NCBI RefSeq assembly: GCF_900046455.1
Contig: NZ_FCOT01000011.1
Location: 1 to 64,000 of the forward strand
DNA length: 64,000 nt
DNA from: Cellulomonas timonensis
GTDB taxonomy: Bacteria > Actinomycetota > Actinomycetes > Actinomycetales > Cellulomonadaceae
Reading direction: 5' to 3'
This document shows positions 26,553 through 34,114 of this stretch, one piece after another; the stretch's first letter is position 1, and the number at the start of each line of letters is the position of its first letter. The notes beneath the pieces are model-generated. The model saw nothing but the letters and a program-made list of their open reading frames with translations, was not told the origin of the DNA and searched no databases. The position numbers and the translations under genes were made by a program.

Positions 26553-26960
26553 TCACCGATCCCACACGGTGCCGATCTCGCGGAACTCGGCGAGCGCCTC
26601 GTCACGGGTGGCGAGGGTGAGGTTCTCGATGATCGCCTGAGCGGCGAGCAGCCGGTCGAACGGGTCCCGGTGCTCCCACAGCAGCGTCCCGGCGAGCAGG
26701 GCGTGCTCGTGGGTGATGGGCAGCGACGTGATCTGCATGTCCGAGAGGCGCGCGCCCCACGCTTGGACGAGCGGCATGTACTCCTCGGGGAGCTTCCCCA
26801 GCCGGGTCTTGGTCGCGATCTCCATCGCGCTGGCGGCGGAGGCGAACACTGTGACGTGCGGGTCGGCCAGGACGGAGCGCAACGTGACGGGCACGCGGTC
26901 GGGGGCGAAGACGAGCCACAGGAGCGTGTGCGTGTCGAGCAGGTACGCCCTCACTCCCAT
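26553..26960 (-). CDS. PIN-domain toxin (VapC family) of a second module
   Basis: A 135-residue PIN toxin: YLLDTHTLLWLVF with the first Asp, SAMEIATKTRLGKLP with the conserved Glu, and WEHRDPFDRLLAAQAIIENLTLATRDEAL with the acidic DPFDRLLAAQA block. It is unrelated in detail to the convergent VapC at 26031 but has the same fold. ATG 26960 lies inside the end of the Phd-like antitoxin gene (10-base overlap), so they are co-translated. Confidence 0.9.
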   Translation of the reverse strand: MGVRAYLLDTHTLLWLVFAPDRVPVTLRSVLADPHVTVFASAASAMEIATKTRLGKLPEEYMPLVQAWGARLSDMQITSLPITHEHALLAGTLLWEHRDPFDRLLAAQAIIENLTLATRDEALAEFREIGTVWDR

Positions 26961-27172
26961 GCCGCCAGCTCGTCCTCGGTCATCGGCTCGAAGAACGAGT
27001 CGGGGATGTCGGGGCCGTCCATGATCCCGAACTGTCGCGGCTTGCGCTCCGCGGGCACGAGGCGCGCCACGGGGGTGCCGGCGCGCGCGATCCAGACCTC
27101 CTCGCCGCGTTCTGCACGGGCCAGCAGGTCGGACAGCTTCGCTTTGGCATCCTGCACGTTGACCGTGAGCAT
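26951..27172 (-). CDS. Phd/YefM-family antitoxin
   Basis: A 73-residue antitoxin: MLTVNVQDAKAKLSDLLARAERGEEVWIARAGTPVARLVP is the Phd/YefM DNA-binding domain, and the C-terminal QFGIMDGPDIPDSFFEPMTEDELAAWE is an acidic tail that would occupy the PIN active site. The start ATG 27172 is 9 bases from an inverted-repeat block (27181-27205) likely used for autoregulation. The Phd fold with a PIN toxin is a known but less common pairing. Confidence 0.9.
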   Translation of the reverse strand: MLTVNVQDAKAKLSDLLARAERGEEVWIARAGTPVARLVPAERKPRQFGIMDGPDIPDSFFEPMTEDELAAWE

Positions 27173-27180
27173 GGCACCTA

Positions 27181-27205
27181 GTCTACCTAGACCAGACTGG
27201 CTGGT
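27181..27205. promoter_or_regulatory. inverted repeats, candidate operator of the Phd/PIN module
   Basis: Two nested palindromes occur directly upstream of the antitoxin gene: GTCTA-CC-TAGAC (27181-27192) and ACCAG-ACTGG-CTGGT (27191-27205). Paired sites like these are typical of conditional autoregulation in Phd-type modules. Confidence 0.5.
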
Positions 27206-27233
27206 CCAAGGGGTGCGGAGCGGGCGGAGGCGG

Positions 27234-28184
27234 TCAGGCGCCTTCGGCGCGCCCTTCGCGCCAGTACCCCATGAACGCCACGGACCGCCGGTCGACGCCG
27301 CGCTCGCTGACGAGGTGCCGGCGGAGCTGCTTGATGACGCCGGCCTCTCCGGCGAGCCAGGCGTACAGCTCGGTGGAGCGGGTGAGCGCGGCGCCCTCGG
27401 GGTCGATGGGCACCTCCCAGAGGATGCCGGTCTCGATGTCGACGTCTTCGATGCTGGTGGCGGTGGGGCCGATCGGCGGGGCGAGGAGCCGTTCGGCGGC
27501 CTCGTGGACGGCGGGGATGAGGTGGGCGCCGTGGGCGGCGCCGTCGCGCGGCAGCCAGGTGACGCGGATGCCGGGCGGGGCGTCGATCGCGAGGATGTCG
27601 GCGGCGCAGGGCACCTCGAGGACGGCTTCGCCGCGGGCGCCCGGGTCGAGCTCTTCGAGGATGGACGCGATGGCGGGCACGGCGGTCTCGTCGCCGGCGA
27701 GCAGCACGGCCAGGCTGTGCTCGGGCTGCACCCATTCGACGCCGCCGCACCAGCCGTCGTACCGGGCGTTGGGCCCGCAGATCGCCAGGGTGGCGCCGGG
27801 GGTGGCGCGCCGGGCCCAGCGGGTGGCGGGGCCGACGTCGCCGTGGAGCACGATGTCGACGTCGATCTCGTGGGCGTCCTGGCGGACGGCTCGCACGGTG
27901 TAGGTGCGCAGCAGAGGGCGCACGTCGTCGGGCATCGCGCGCCACGCGGAGTACCAGTCACCCTCGCCGCACAGCTCTGTGACGGCGGCCGGGGAGGCGG
28001 CGCCGGGGGCGGCGAGGATGAGCTTGATGCGCTGGTCGAGGCCGGTGTCGGCGAACTGGTCGAGGTCCTGGCCGGTGAAGGTGATCCGGCGGAAGCTCGG
28101 GGTGAGGTCCTCGACTCGGGCGACTTCGACGGCGAAGACCCGGAACGGGCTGACGACCGCCGGAGCGGTCAGCGTTGCGCTCAC
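27234..28184 (-). CDS. siderophore-interacting (ferric-siderophore reductase) protein
   Basis: A 316-residue FAD-binding reductase of the SIP/ViuB family, releasing iron from ferric siderophores in the cytoplasm. The N-terminal FAD-binding domain has ITFTGQDLDQF and LLRTYTVRAV; the NAD(P)H/SIP domain has LLAGDETAVPAIASILEEL and a terminal GYWREG motif. It starts at ATG 28184, only 16 bases from an excellent DtxR/IdeR-type iron box, so expression should rise when iron is scarce. No siderophore uptake genes are adjacent. Confidence 0.93.
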   Translation of the reverse strand: MSATLTAPAVVSPFRVFAVEVARVEDLTPSFRRITFTGQDLDQFADTGLDQRIKLILAAPGAASPAAVTELCGEGDWYSAWRAMPDDVRPLLRTYTVRAVRQDAHEIDVDIVLHGDVGPATRWARRATPGATLAICGPNARYDGWCGGVEWVQPEHSLAVLLAGDETAVPAIASILEELDPGARGEAVLEVPCAADILAIDAPPGIRVTWLPRDGAAHGAHLIPAVHEAAERLLAPPIGPTATSIEDVDIETGILWEVPIDPEGAALTRSTELYAWLAGEAGVIKQLRRHLVSERGVDRRSVAFMGYWREGRAEGA

Positions 28185-28200
28185 AGGACAACCCTTCGTG

Positions 28201-28220
28201 TTGAGGTATGCCTACCCTAA
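28201..28220. promoter_or_regulatory. DtxR/IdeR iron box
   Basis: On the minus strand this reads TTAGGGTAGGCATACCTCAA, close to the actinobacterial iron-box consensus TTAGGTTAGGCTAACCTAA. It sits 16-36 bases upstream of the siderophore-reductase start, in the position expected for iron-dependent repression. Confidence 0.85.
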
Positions 28221-28381
28221 CTGCCCTCATCCACTTCCGGCTGTGGCCCGTGTCACATGCTCGCATCCGACGTGGTTGGCCCCGTCGTACGAAGGTCCTG
28301 GTCGTGGCGATCTGGCGCGCACGCTGGCAAGATGCGGCCGTGGCGCCCCGCTCGTGGCGCCGGCCGACAGGAGCTGCTGCC

Positions 28382-29095
28382 GTGATCACCGCCCATCAGG
28401 TCCGCCAGATCTCGTTCGCCCGCACGCGCGGCGCCGGTGCGTATGACGCGACGGCGGTCGACCACATGCTCCAGCGCGTCGCCACCACGCTCGAGGCCCT
28501 CGAGCAGGGCCGGACGGCCAGCCCCGACGGGTCGCGCCTGCTCCTCCCCCGCGACATCCGCACCGGCGAGCCGCCCGTCGCGAACGGCCACGACGCCGGC
28601 TACTCGGCCGCAGAGGTGGACGCGTTCCGCGCCCAACTGGTCGCCACGCTCGAGGAGTACGTGCGCCGGCACGCCGGGCCACGTCGCAAGGCCTCGAGCG
28701 CGGCTGAGCAGCAGTCGTCGGGCGCGCCGGCGAGCAGGCCGTCGGCGGCGCCCTCGGCCACGCCCTCGCCGACGATGGCGGCGCCCGCCGTGTCCGCGGC
28801 GACGGCCTCTGCTGCGGCGGCCGCCGCGACCCTGACCACGGCGCAGGACTTGTCGTCGGCGCCGGAGGGCCTGAGCGCCTACGACGTCGTCCTCGGCCTG
28901 CAGACCGCGGGCGCCGCGTTGTTCGGCGATCAGCGGGACCGGCTCTTCGTCCGGACGCCCGAGGGGCGGCTCACCCGCGTGGTCGCCGTCGACACCGTGG
29001 CGGACGGGATCGTCGTGCACGCCCTGTCTCTTATACACACCCGACGCTGCCGACGATCTTACGCGTGTAGATCTCGGTGGTGGCGTGCCCCGTGA
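28382..29095 (+). CDS. DivIVA-like protein, 3' end replaced by adapter sequence
   Basis: The native part is about 214 codons (28382-29023). It contains two DivIVA-type segments, ISFARTRGAGAYDATAVDHM near residue 10 and GYSAAEVDAFRAQLV near residue 80. A Pro/Ala/Ser-rich linker follows, then a C-terminal domain LSAYDVVLGLQTAGAALFGDQ..LTRVVAVDTVADGIVVHA. It is a paralogue of the next gene, whose ending (ED-T-DGVVLNLV-stop) implies that only a few residues are missing here. The formal reading frame continues to 29095 through Nextera adapter sequence, so the last 23 codons are not biological. GTG start. Confidence 0.75.
   Translation: MITAHQVRQISFARTRGAGAYDATAVDHMLQRVATTLEALEQGRTASPDGSRLLLPRDIRTGEPPVANGHDAGYSAAEVDAFRAQLVATLEEYVRRHAGPRRKASSAAEQQSSGAPASRPSAAPSATPSPTMAAPAVSAATASAAAAAATLTTAQDLSSAPEGLSAYDVVLGLQTAGAALFGDQRDRLFVRTPEGRLTRVVAVDTVADGIVVHALSLIHTRRCRRSYACRSRWWRAP
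29024..29080 (+). other. Illumina Nextera adapter embedded in the assembly
   Basis: The sequence runs CTGTCTCTTATACACA, three mismatched bases, GACGCTGCCGACGA, the 8-base TCTTACGC, then GTGTAGATCTCGGTGG. From memory this is the transposase end plus i5-side adapter of Nextera libraries, and TCTTACGC is the reverse complement of the i5 index GCGTAAGA (S517). It is not chromosomal sequence. It marks a chimeric join of unknown gap size between two paralogous genes. Confidence 0.95.
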
Positions 29096-29694
29096 TCACC
29101 GCCGACCAGCTCCGCCGCCGCGCACTGTCGAGCAGCTACCGCTCGGACGGTTACGACCAGACCCAGGTCGACCACTACCTGGAACTCGCCGCCGCGACGC
29201 TGTCGGCACTGGAGGAGGGGCGCCCGGGGGCGAGCACTGCGGCGACGATGCTGCTGCGGGAGATGAAGACGGCGAAGTTCGGGCCCCGGCGGTCGGGGGC
29301 GGGTTACGCGTCGACGGAGGTGGAGGCGCTGCGCACAGGCGTCGTGGCGGCGTTGGAGGCGTACGTCGGATCGACGGCGCCTGCCACGTCCACAGGGGCT
29401 TCCCCGGCCCACCTGCCGCCGGCCACGACCTCCTCCAGCGCCGCCACGACACCGGCCACGCCGAACCCCACGCCCCACGCCAGCCCCGCCACCGCACGCG
29501 TGACAGCGCCGACCGTCGTCAGCGCATACCGCGAGCTCAGCGCCTTCGACCTCATCATGCGCGTGCAGAGCGGCCGCACCACGCTGATGGCCACGCGGGG
29601 CGAGCGCGTCGTCGTGCAGACCGCCTCGGGGGCCCTGCACGCCATCGGGTCCGTGGAGGACACACCCGACGGCGTGGTGCTCAACCTGGTGTGA
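29092..29694 (+). CDS. DivIVA-like protein, paralogue of the preceding gene
   Basis: A 200-residue protein starting at GTG 29092 as MITADQLRRRALSSSYRSDG. It has two DivIVA-type repeats (GYDQTQVDHYLELAAATL and GYASTEVEALRTGVVAALEAY), a Pro/Thr/Ala-rich linker and a C-terminal domain matching the paralogue (LSAFDLIMRVQSGRTTLM). Proteins with such N-terminal domains often bind membrane or polar scaffolds, but the function here is unknown. Its native upstream region is lost at the adapter junction, so the ribosome binding site and any extra N-terminal residues cannot be judged. Confidence 0.75.
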   Translation: MITADQLRRRALSSSYRSDGYDQTQVDHYLELAAATLSALEEGRPGASTAATMLLREMKTAKFGPRRSGAGYASTEVEALRTGVVAALEAYVGSTAPATSTGASPAHLPPATTSSSAATTPATPNPTPHASPATARVTAPTVVSAYRELSAFDLIMRVQSGRTTLMATRGERVVVQTASGALHAIGSVEDTPDGVVLNLV

Positions 29695-29722
29695 CGGTCC
29701 TCAGCGTGTGACGGTCGTCAGC
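29689..29722. repeat. imperfect 17-base tandem repeat across two convergent stops
   Basis: GTGTGACGGTCCTCAGC (29689-29705) is followed by GTGTGACGGTCGTCAGC (29706-29722), differing at one base. The first copy holds the stop of the DivIVA-like gene and the second holds the stop of the convergent VIT-family gene. Confidence 0.6.
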
Positions 29723-30857
29723 TGACGGTCGCGCCGAACAGCAGGCCCAGCACGTACGTGGCCCCCGCGGCGCCATAGCCGATCGCGAGCTGCCGCAGCG
29801 CCCGGCGCAGCGGCGGGCCACCCGAGAGCACACCCACGGCCGTGCCCGTGCACAGCAGTGCGATGCCGACCAGCACCGACGCGATGGCCACGGCTGCCAG
29901 GCCCTCGACGCCGAAGAGGTAGGGCAGCACGGGGATCAGGGCGCCCGATGCGAAGAAGCAGAAGCTCGCCCCGGCGGCGCCCATCGCGGTGCCGATCGTG
30001 TCGTGCTCCTCGGCCGCCTCGCCGTCGACCGGCGCCCCGCCCACGGGCATCCCGAACGTGGGCGCCTGCGTGGAGCCGAGCGAGCGCAGCACCTGGTCGG
30101 CGCGCTCGTGGGCGTCATCCGGGGACATGCCGCGAGCGCGGTAGACCAGGGCGAGCTCGTTGGCGTCGACGTCGAGGTGCGGCAACGCGGCGTGAGCATG
30201 CTGGCCGGGGGTCGAGGCCTCCATCAGCTCGCGCTGGGACCGCACCGACACGTACTCCCCGGCGGCCATGGACAGCGCCCCGGCGAGCAGCCCGGCCAGG
30301 CCGGTGAGCAGCACTGTGGCGTTGGACGCGCCACTGGCGCCAATGCCGAGCACCAGGGCGAGGTTGCTGACCAGCCCGTCGTTGGCGCCGAAGACGGCGG
30401 CCCGGAACGTGCCGGAGATGCGGTTGCGGCCCCGCAGCGCGAGCCCTCGCACGACCTCCTCGTGGATCCGCTCGTCGGCGGCCATGGTGGCGGTGGCGTC
30501 GACGTCCGACTCGTAGCTGGACCGGGCCTCGGCGCGCTGCGCGAGCGCGAGGACGAACACGGAGCCGAACCGGCGGGCCAGCCAGCCGAGGGTCCGGGTG
30601 CGCCAGTCGCCGCGCAGGGGGCGCCCCACGTTGTCGCCGAGCAGGTCGAGCCAGTGCGACTCGTGGCGGCGCTCCGCCTCGGCGAGCGCGAGCAGGATCG
30701 CCCGTTCCTCGCCACTGCGACGGTTGGCCAGGTCCCGGTAGACGGCTGCCTCGGCGCGCTCGTCGGCGAGGTAGCGGCGCCAGCGGCGGATCTGCTGACG
30801 GTCTGGCTCCCGGCGGGGGTGCGGGTGGGGGTCCTCGGTGGGCATGAGGGCGATCAT
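29718..30857 (-). CDS. VIT1/CCC1-family metal transporter with N-terminal ferritin-like domain
   Basis: A 379-residue protein that probably moves Fe/Mn across the membrane. The first 150 residues form a ferritin/rubrerythrin-like domain with repeated acidic and His motifs (DERAEAAVYRDLA, ERRHESHW, QRAEARSSYES, DERIHEEV). This is followed by the VIT1 domain with AAVFGANDGLVSNLALVLGIG and helices ending in YVLGLLFG. The arrangement resembles MbfA-type iron exporters. The start ATG 30857 has a GGGGAG-type ribosome binding site. No iron box was found upstream. Confidence 0.9.
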   Translation of the reverse strand: MIALMPTEDPHPHPRREPDRQQIRRWRRYLADERAEAAVYRDLANRRSGEERAILLALAEAERRHESHWLDLLGDNVGRPLRGDWRTRTLGWLARRFGSVFVLALAQRAEARSSYESDVDATATMAADERIHEEVVRGLALRGRNRISGTFRAAVFGANDGLVSNLALVLGIGASGASNATVLLTGLAGLLAGALSMAAGEYVSVRSQRELMEASTPGQHAHAALPHLDVDANELALVYRARGMSPDDAHERADQVLRSLGSTQAPTFGMPVGGAPVDGEAAEEHDTIGTAMGAAGASFCFFASGALIPVLPYLFGVEGLAAVAIASVLVGIALLCTGTAVGVLSGGPPLRRALRQLAIGYGAAGATYVLGLLFGATVS

Positions 30858-31037
30858 CCCATCTCCCCCGCCGCCGCTGCCCGGACCTCGAGGGAGCCCT
30901 CAGCGGCCGCGGCGTCGGCGGATCACCCGCGTGATGGACCCTCTCGAGTTGCTAGGTGGGCACGTGTGCAGAACGGTGGTGCATGCGCCACCGGCTGAAC
31001 GAACCGGGGCCGGGTGCGCACGAGGAGGGGGCCAGAG

Positions 31038-31478
31038 ATGCACGCCGAGACGCGAATAGAGCCAGACACCGCCGCAGTGGCGCCCGCACGCCGCTGGGCG
31101 CGCGAGCGGCTGGCCGAGGCCGGGGTGGGTGGCCCAGCACTGGACCTGCTCGTCCTCCTGGTCAGCGAGGCGGTCACGAATGCCGTGGAGCACGCCGATC
31201 CGCCGGTGCACCTGCGGGTGGATGTCGACGGGGTCCGCACCCGGGTCGAGGTCTCCGACGGCGCGCGCGCCGAGCCGATACTGCGCAACCCGCCGCCGAC
31301 GGCGGAGGGTGGCCGCGGCGTGATGTTCGTCGACCGGCTGGCCTCCCGATGGGGCACGGTGGCGCACACGGACGACGAGAGCAAGGCGGTCGAGAGCAAG
31401 ACGGTGTGGTTCGAGCTGGTGCACGACGACGCGCCCACCGAGCTGGCGCCGAGCCCGCACGCCCGCACCGACGACTGA
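31038..31478 (+). CDS. RsbW-like HATPase anti-sigma kinase domain protein
   Basis: A 146-residue single-domain GHKL ATPase of the HATPase_c_2 type. The N-box is LLVSEAVTNAVEHAD, the G1-type motif is VEVSDGA and the glycine-rich lid is EGGRGVMFVDRLASRWG. Such proteins usually bind a sigma factor or an anti-anti-sigma (STAS) protein in stress signalling. No partner sigma or STAS gene lies in this window, so its target is unknown. ATG 31038 has the ribosome binding site GAGGAGGGGG about 7 bases upstream, which decides against the in-frame start at 31014. Confidence 0.85.
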   Translation: MHAETRIEPDTAAVAPARRWARERLAEAGVGGPALDLLVLLVSEAVTNAVEHADPPVHLRVDVDGVRTRVEVSDGARAEPILRNPPPTAEGGRGVMFVDRLASRWGTVAHTDDESKAVESKTVWFELVHDDAPTELAPSPHARTDD

Positions 31479-31516
31479 CCCGCGTCACGCGCCCACCCCC
31501 ATGCGGCGGGCGCCCC

Positions 31517-32947
31517 TCAGCCGCGCCCGGGGAGCCGTCCCGCACGGCGGCGGCGCACGACGCTCCGCACGGCATAGATGCCGATGAGCACCGCGCACAG
31601 GCAGACCGCCGACGCGAGCTGGCCGCGGGCATCGGCATCCGTGAGCATCAGCGCCATGAACGCGATGAGCAGGCCGAGCGTCGCCCAGGACAGCCACGGG
31701 TGGCCCCACATCCGCACGGTCAGCAGCCCGTCCCGCTCGAGCCGGGGCCGCAGCCGGATCTGCGCCACCGCGATGAACACCCACACCAGGATCAGCGAGG
31801 CCCCGGCGGCGCTCAGCAGGATGCCCAGCAGCGTGTCCGGCAGCAGCCAGTTGAGGCCCACGCTCACCAGCGCGCACACCACCGACAGGCCCACGGCGCC
31901 GACGGGCGCGCCCTGGCGGGACACCCGGAGCAGCGCGCGCGGGCCGTCGCCGCGGCGGGCCAGCGAGTAGGACATCCGCGAGGTGCCGTACACGTTCGCG
32001 TTGAACGCGGACAGCAGCGCGACGACCACCACGATCTCCATCACCAGCGGCAGCGCGGGGATCCCGGTGCGGCTCAGCACGGCGACGAACGGGCCCGCGA
32101 CCAGCTCGGGCGCGTCCCACGGCAACACCAGGACCATCACGGCCACCGAGCCGATGTAGAACAGCAGGATCCGCCACACGACGCTGCGGGCGGCGGCGGC
32201 GATGGCGCGTCTCGGGTCCCGCGACTCGGCTGCCGCGATGGTGACGATCTCGATGCCCCCGAAGGCGAACACGACCACGAGCAGACCCGCCGCGATGCCG
32301 CCCATACCCTGCGGCGCGAAGCCGCCGTGGCCCAGCAGGTTGCTGGTCCCGACCGGCTCGGAGCCCGGCAGCAGGCCCAGCGCGAGCAGGGCGCCCACCA
32401 CCAGGAACAGCACCACCACGGCGACCTTCAGCGAGGCGAACCAGAACTCGAACTCCCCGAAGTTGCGCACCGCCGCGAGGTTGACCACGGCGAACGCGGC
32501 CACGAGGAGCAGCGCGATGGCCCACTGCGGCAGCACGGGCAGCCATCCGTGGATGATCTGCGAGGCGCCCGTGATCTCCACGCCGAGCACCAGCACGAGC
32601 GTCGCCCAGTACAGCCAGCCGAGCGTGAACCCCGCCCATCGGCCGATGCCCTCGTCTGCGTAGGTGGAGAACGAGCCGCTGGACGGCAGCGCGGCGGCCA
32701 TCTCGGCGAGCATCCGCATCACCAGGACGACGAGCACGCCCGCGACGACATACGACACGAGGATCGCGGGCCCGGCGAGGCTGATGCCGGCCCCAGCGCC
32801 CAGGAACAGCCCGGCGCCGATCGCGGAGCCGAGGCCCATCATCGTCAGGTGCCGCACCCGCAGTCCGGTGCCGAGCTGCTCGCCCGTGGGCTCGTCGGCG
32901 CCGCGGGGCTCAGGCGTCAGGGCGTCCGGTCGGGGGGTGGGCTGCAC
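31517..32947 (-). CDS. amino acid permease (APC superfamily, AAT family)
   Basis: A 476-residue transporter with about twelve membrane helices. The conserved first helix GLGSAIGAGLFLGAGAGISLAGPAI and the loop AEMAAALPSSGSFSTYADE are hallmarks of APC amino acid permeases, and the ESRDPRRAI loop is typical of the AAT/GABA-permease group. The substrate is probably an amino acid, and specificity cannot be assigned. Convergent with the preceding kinase gene and divergent from the FKBP gene. Confidence 0.9.
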   Translation of the reverse strand: MQPTPRPDALTPEPRGADEPTGEQLGTGLRVRHLTMMGLGSAIGAGLFLGAGAGISLAGPAILVSYVVAGVLVVLVMRMLAEMAAALPSSGSFSTYADEGIGRWAGFTLGWLYWATLVLVLGVEITGASQIIHGWLPVLPQWAIALLLVAAFAVVNLAAVRNFGEFEFWFASLKVAVVVLFLVVGALLALGLLPGSEPVGTSNLLGHGGFAPQGMGGIAAGLLVVVFAFGGIEIVTIAAAESRDPRRAIAAAARSVVWRILLFYIGSVAVMVLVLPWDAPELVAGPFVAVLSRTGIPALPLVMEIVVVVALLSAFNANVYGTSRMSYSLARRGDGPRALLRVSRQGAPVGAVGLSVVCALVSVGLNWLLPDTLLGILLSAAGASLILVWVFIAVAQIRLRPRLERDGLLTVRMWGHPWLSWATLGLLIAFMALMLTDADARGQLASAVCLCAVLIGIYAVRSVVRRRRAGRLPGRG

Positions 32948-33094
32948 GGTGTGAGGCTAACGAGTCCACCCGGGTCCGCCCCGGGACCATGCGGATCGGC
33001 GCCCCGTCACCCAGCGGACACCCAGGGTTCTCGCGTACCGTCGTCGAGTCCGCCGCCCTCCGGGACGGGATGACCGACCTGAAGGATTGAATCC

Positions 33095-34027
33095 GTGCGC
33101 CGACGACTGGCAGCGTCCACTCTCGCCCTCGCCCTGCTCCTCGCGGGCTGCTCCGGTGACAGCGGGTCGGACGACCCCACCTCGTCCCCTGACGCGAGCA
33201 CCACCGCGGAGGCCACCGCCTCCGCCGAGGACATCGCGGCCCTCGAGGCTGTCTCCGTCGAAGGGGACCTCGGCGCGGAGCCGACCGTCACCTACGACAG
33301 CTGGCCGTTCACCGTCTCGGCCGCCGTCGCGCGGGTCGTGTCGGAGGGCTCGGGCGCCGCGCTCGAGGAGGGCCAGGTCCTGACCGTCGACTACCTCGCC
33401 GTGTCCGGCGAGGACGGCTCCACGCAGGGCAGCACGTACGACGCCGCGCACGAGTCGATCACGCTCGGCGACGTGAACATCGTCCCGCAGCTCAACGAGG
33501 TGCTCACCGGGCAGTCGGTGGGCGCGCGCGTGCTGCTCGCCGTCCCCGGCACCGAGGGCACCACGATCATGTCCATCGAGGTCGTCGACGCCGTGACGGT
33601 GCCGGACCGCGCCGAGGGCGAGGCTGTCGCCCCGGTCGAGGGCCTGCCGACCGTCACCCTGGCGGAGGACGGCGAGCCGTCGATCACCCCCGCCGAGGGC
33701 GACGCGCCCACCGAGCTCGTGGTCCAGCCCCTCATCCAGGGCTCCGGCCCGGCGGTCGAGGCCGGCCAGGCCGTCACCGTGAACTACAGCGGCTGGCTGT
33801 GGGACGGCACCGCATTCGACTCGTCGTGGGGCTCCACGAAGTTCACGACGACGATCGGCGCCGGCCAGGTCATCCAGGGCTGGGACCAGGGCCTCGTCGG
33901 CCAGACGGTCGGCAGCCAGGTGCTCCTGATCGTGCCCGCGTCGCTCGGTTACGGCGACACGGCCACCGGCACGATCCCGGCCGGCTCCACGCTGGTCTTC
34001 GTCGTGGACATCCTCGCGGCCTCCTGA
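33095..34027 (+). CDS. FKBP-type peptidyl-prolyl isomerase lipoprotein
   Basis: A 310-residue exported protein. The signal peptide ends in the lipobox LLAGC (Cys near residue 19), followed by a Ser/Asp/Thr-rich linker. Two FKBP-like units follow, the first weaker (about residues 70-175). The second, C-terminal unit is clear: VTVNYSGWLWDGTAFDSSW, QVIQGWDQGLVGQTVGSQVLLIVP and GYGDTATGTIPAGSTLVFVVDIL, with many active-site aromatic residues conserved. It likely assists folding of secreted proteins on the outer face of the membrane. GTG start. A strong terminator follows. Confidence 0.93.
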   Translation: MRRRLAASTLALALLLAGCSGDSGSDDPTSSPDASTTAEATASAEDIAALEAVSVEGDLGAEPTVTYDSWPFTVSAAVARVVSEGSGAALEEGQVLTVDYLAVSGEDGSTQGSTYDAAHESITLGDVNIVPQLNEVLTGQSVGARVLLAVPGTEGTTIMSIEVVDAVTVPDRAEGEAVAPVEGLPTVTLAEDGEPSITPAEGDAPTELVVQPLIQGSGPAVEAGQAVTVNYSGWLWDGTAFDSSWGSTKFTTTIGAGQVIQGWDQGLVGQTVGSQVLLIVPASLGYGDTATGTIPAGSTLVFVVDILAAS

Positions 34028-34041
34028 TCTGCACCTGATCT

Positions 34042-34090
34042 GACGACGAAACCCCGGGACTCCGTCGAGGAGTCCCGGGGTTTCGTCGTC
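34042..34090. terminator. strong bidirectional terminator hairpin
   Basis: Two perfectly complementary 22-base arms with a 5-base loop; the right arm begins GGAGTCCCGGGGTTTCGTCG. It separates the FKBP gene from the convergent unknown gene that ends at 34115. Confidence 0.85.
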
Positions 34091-34114
34091 TCCGGCGCCG
34101 TCAGCCCACGCCGT

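Noticed and set aside
28253-29038. Minus-strand open frame beginning MYKRQ
   Set aside because: That start is translated Nextera adapter; the frame is antisense to the DivIVA-like gene.
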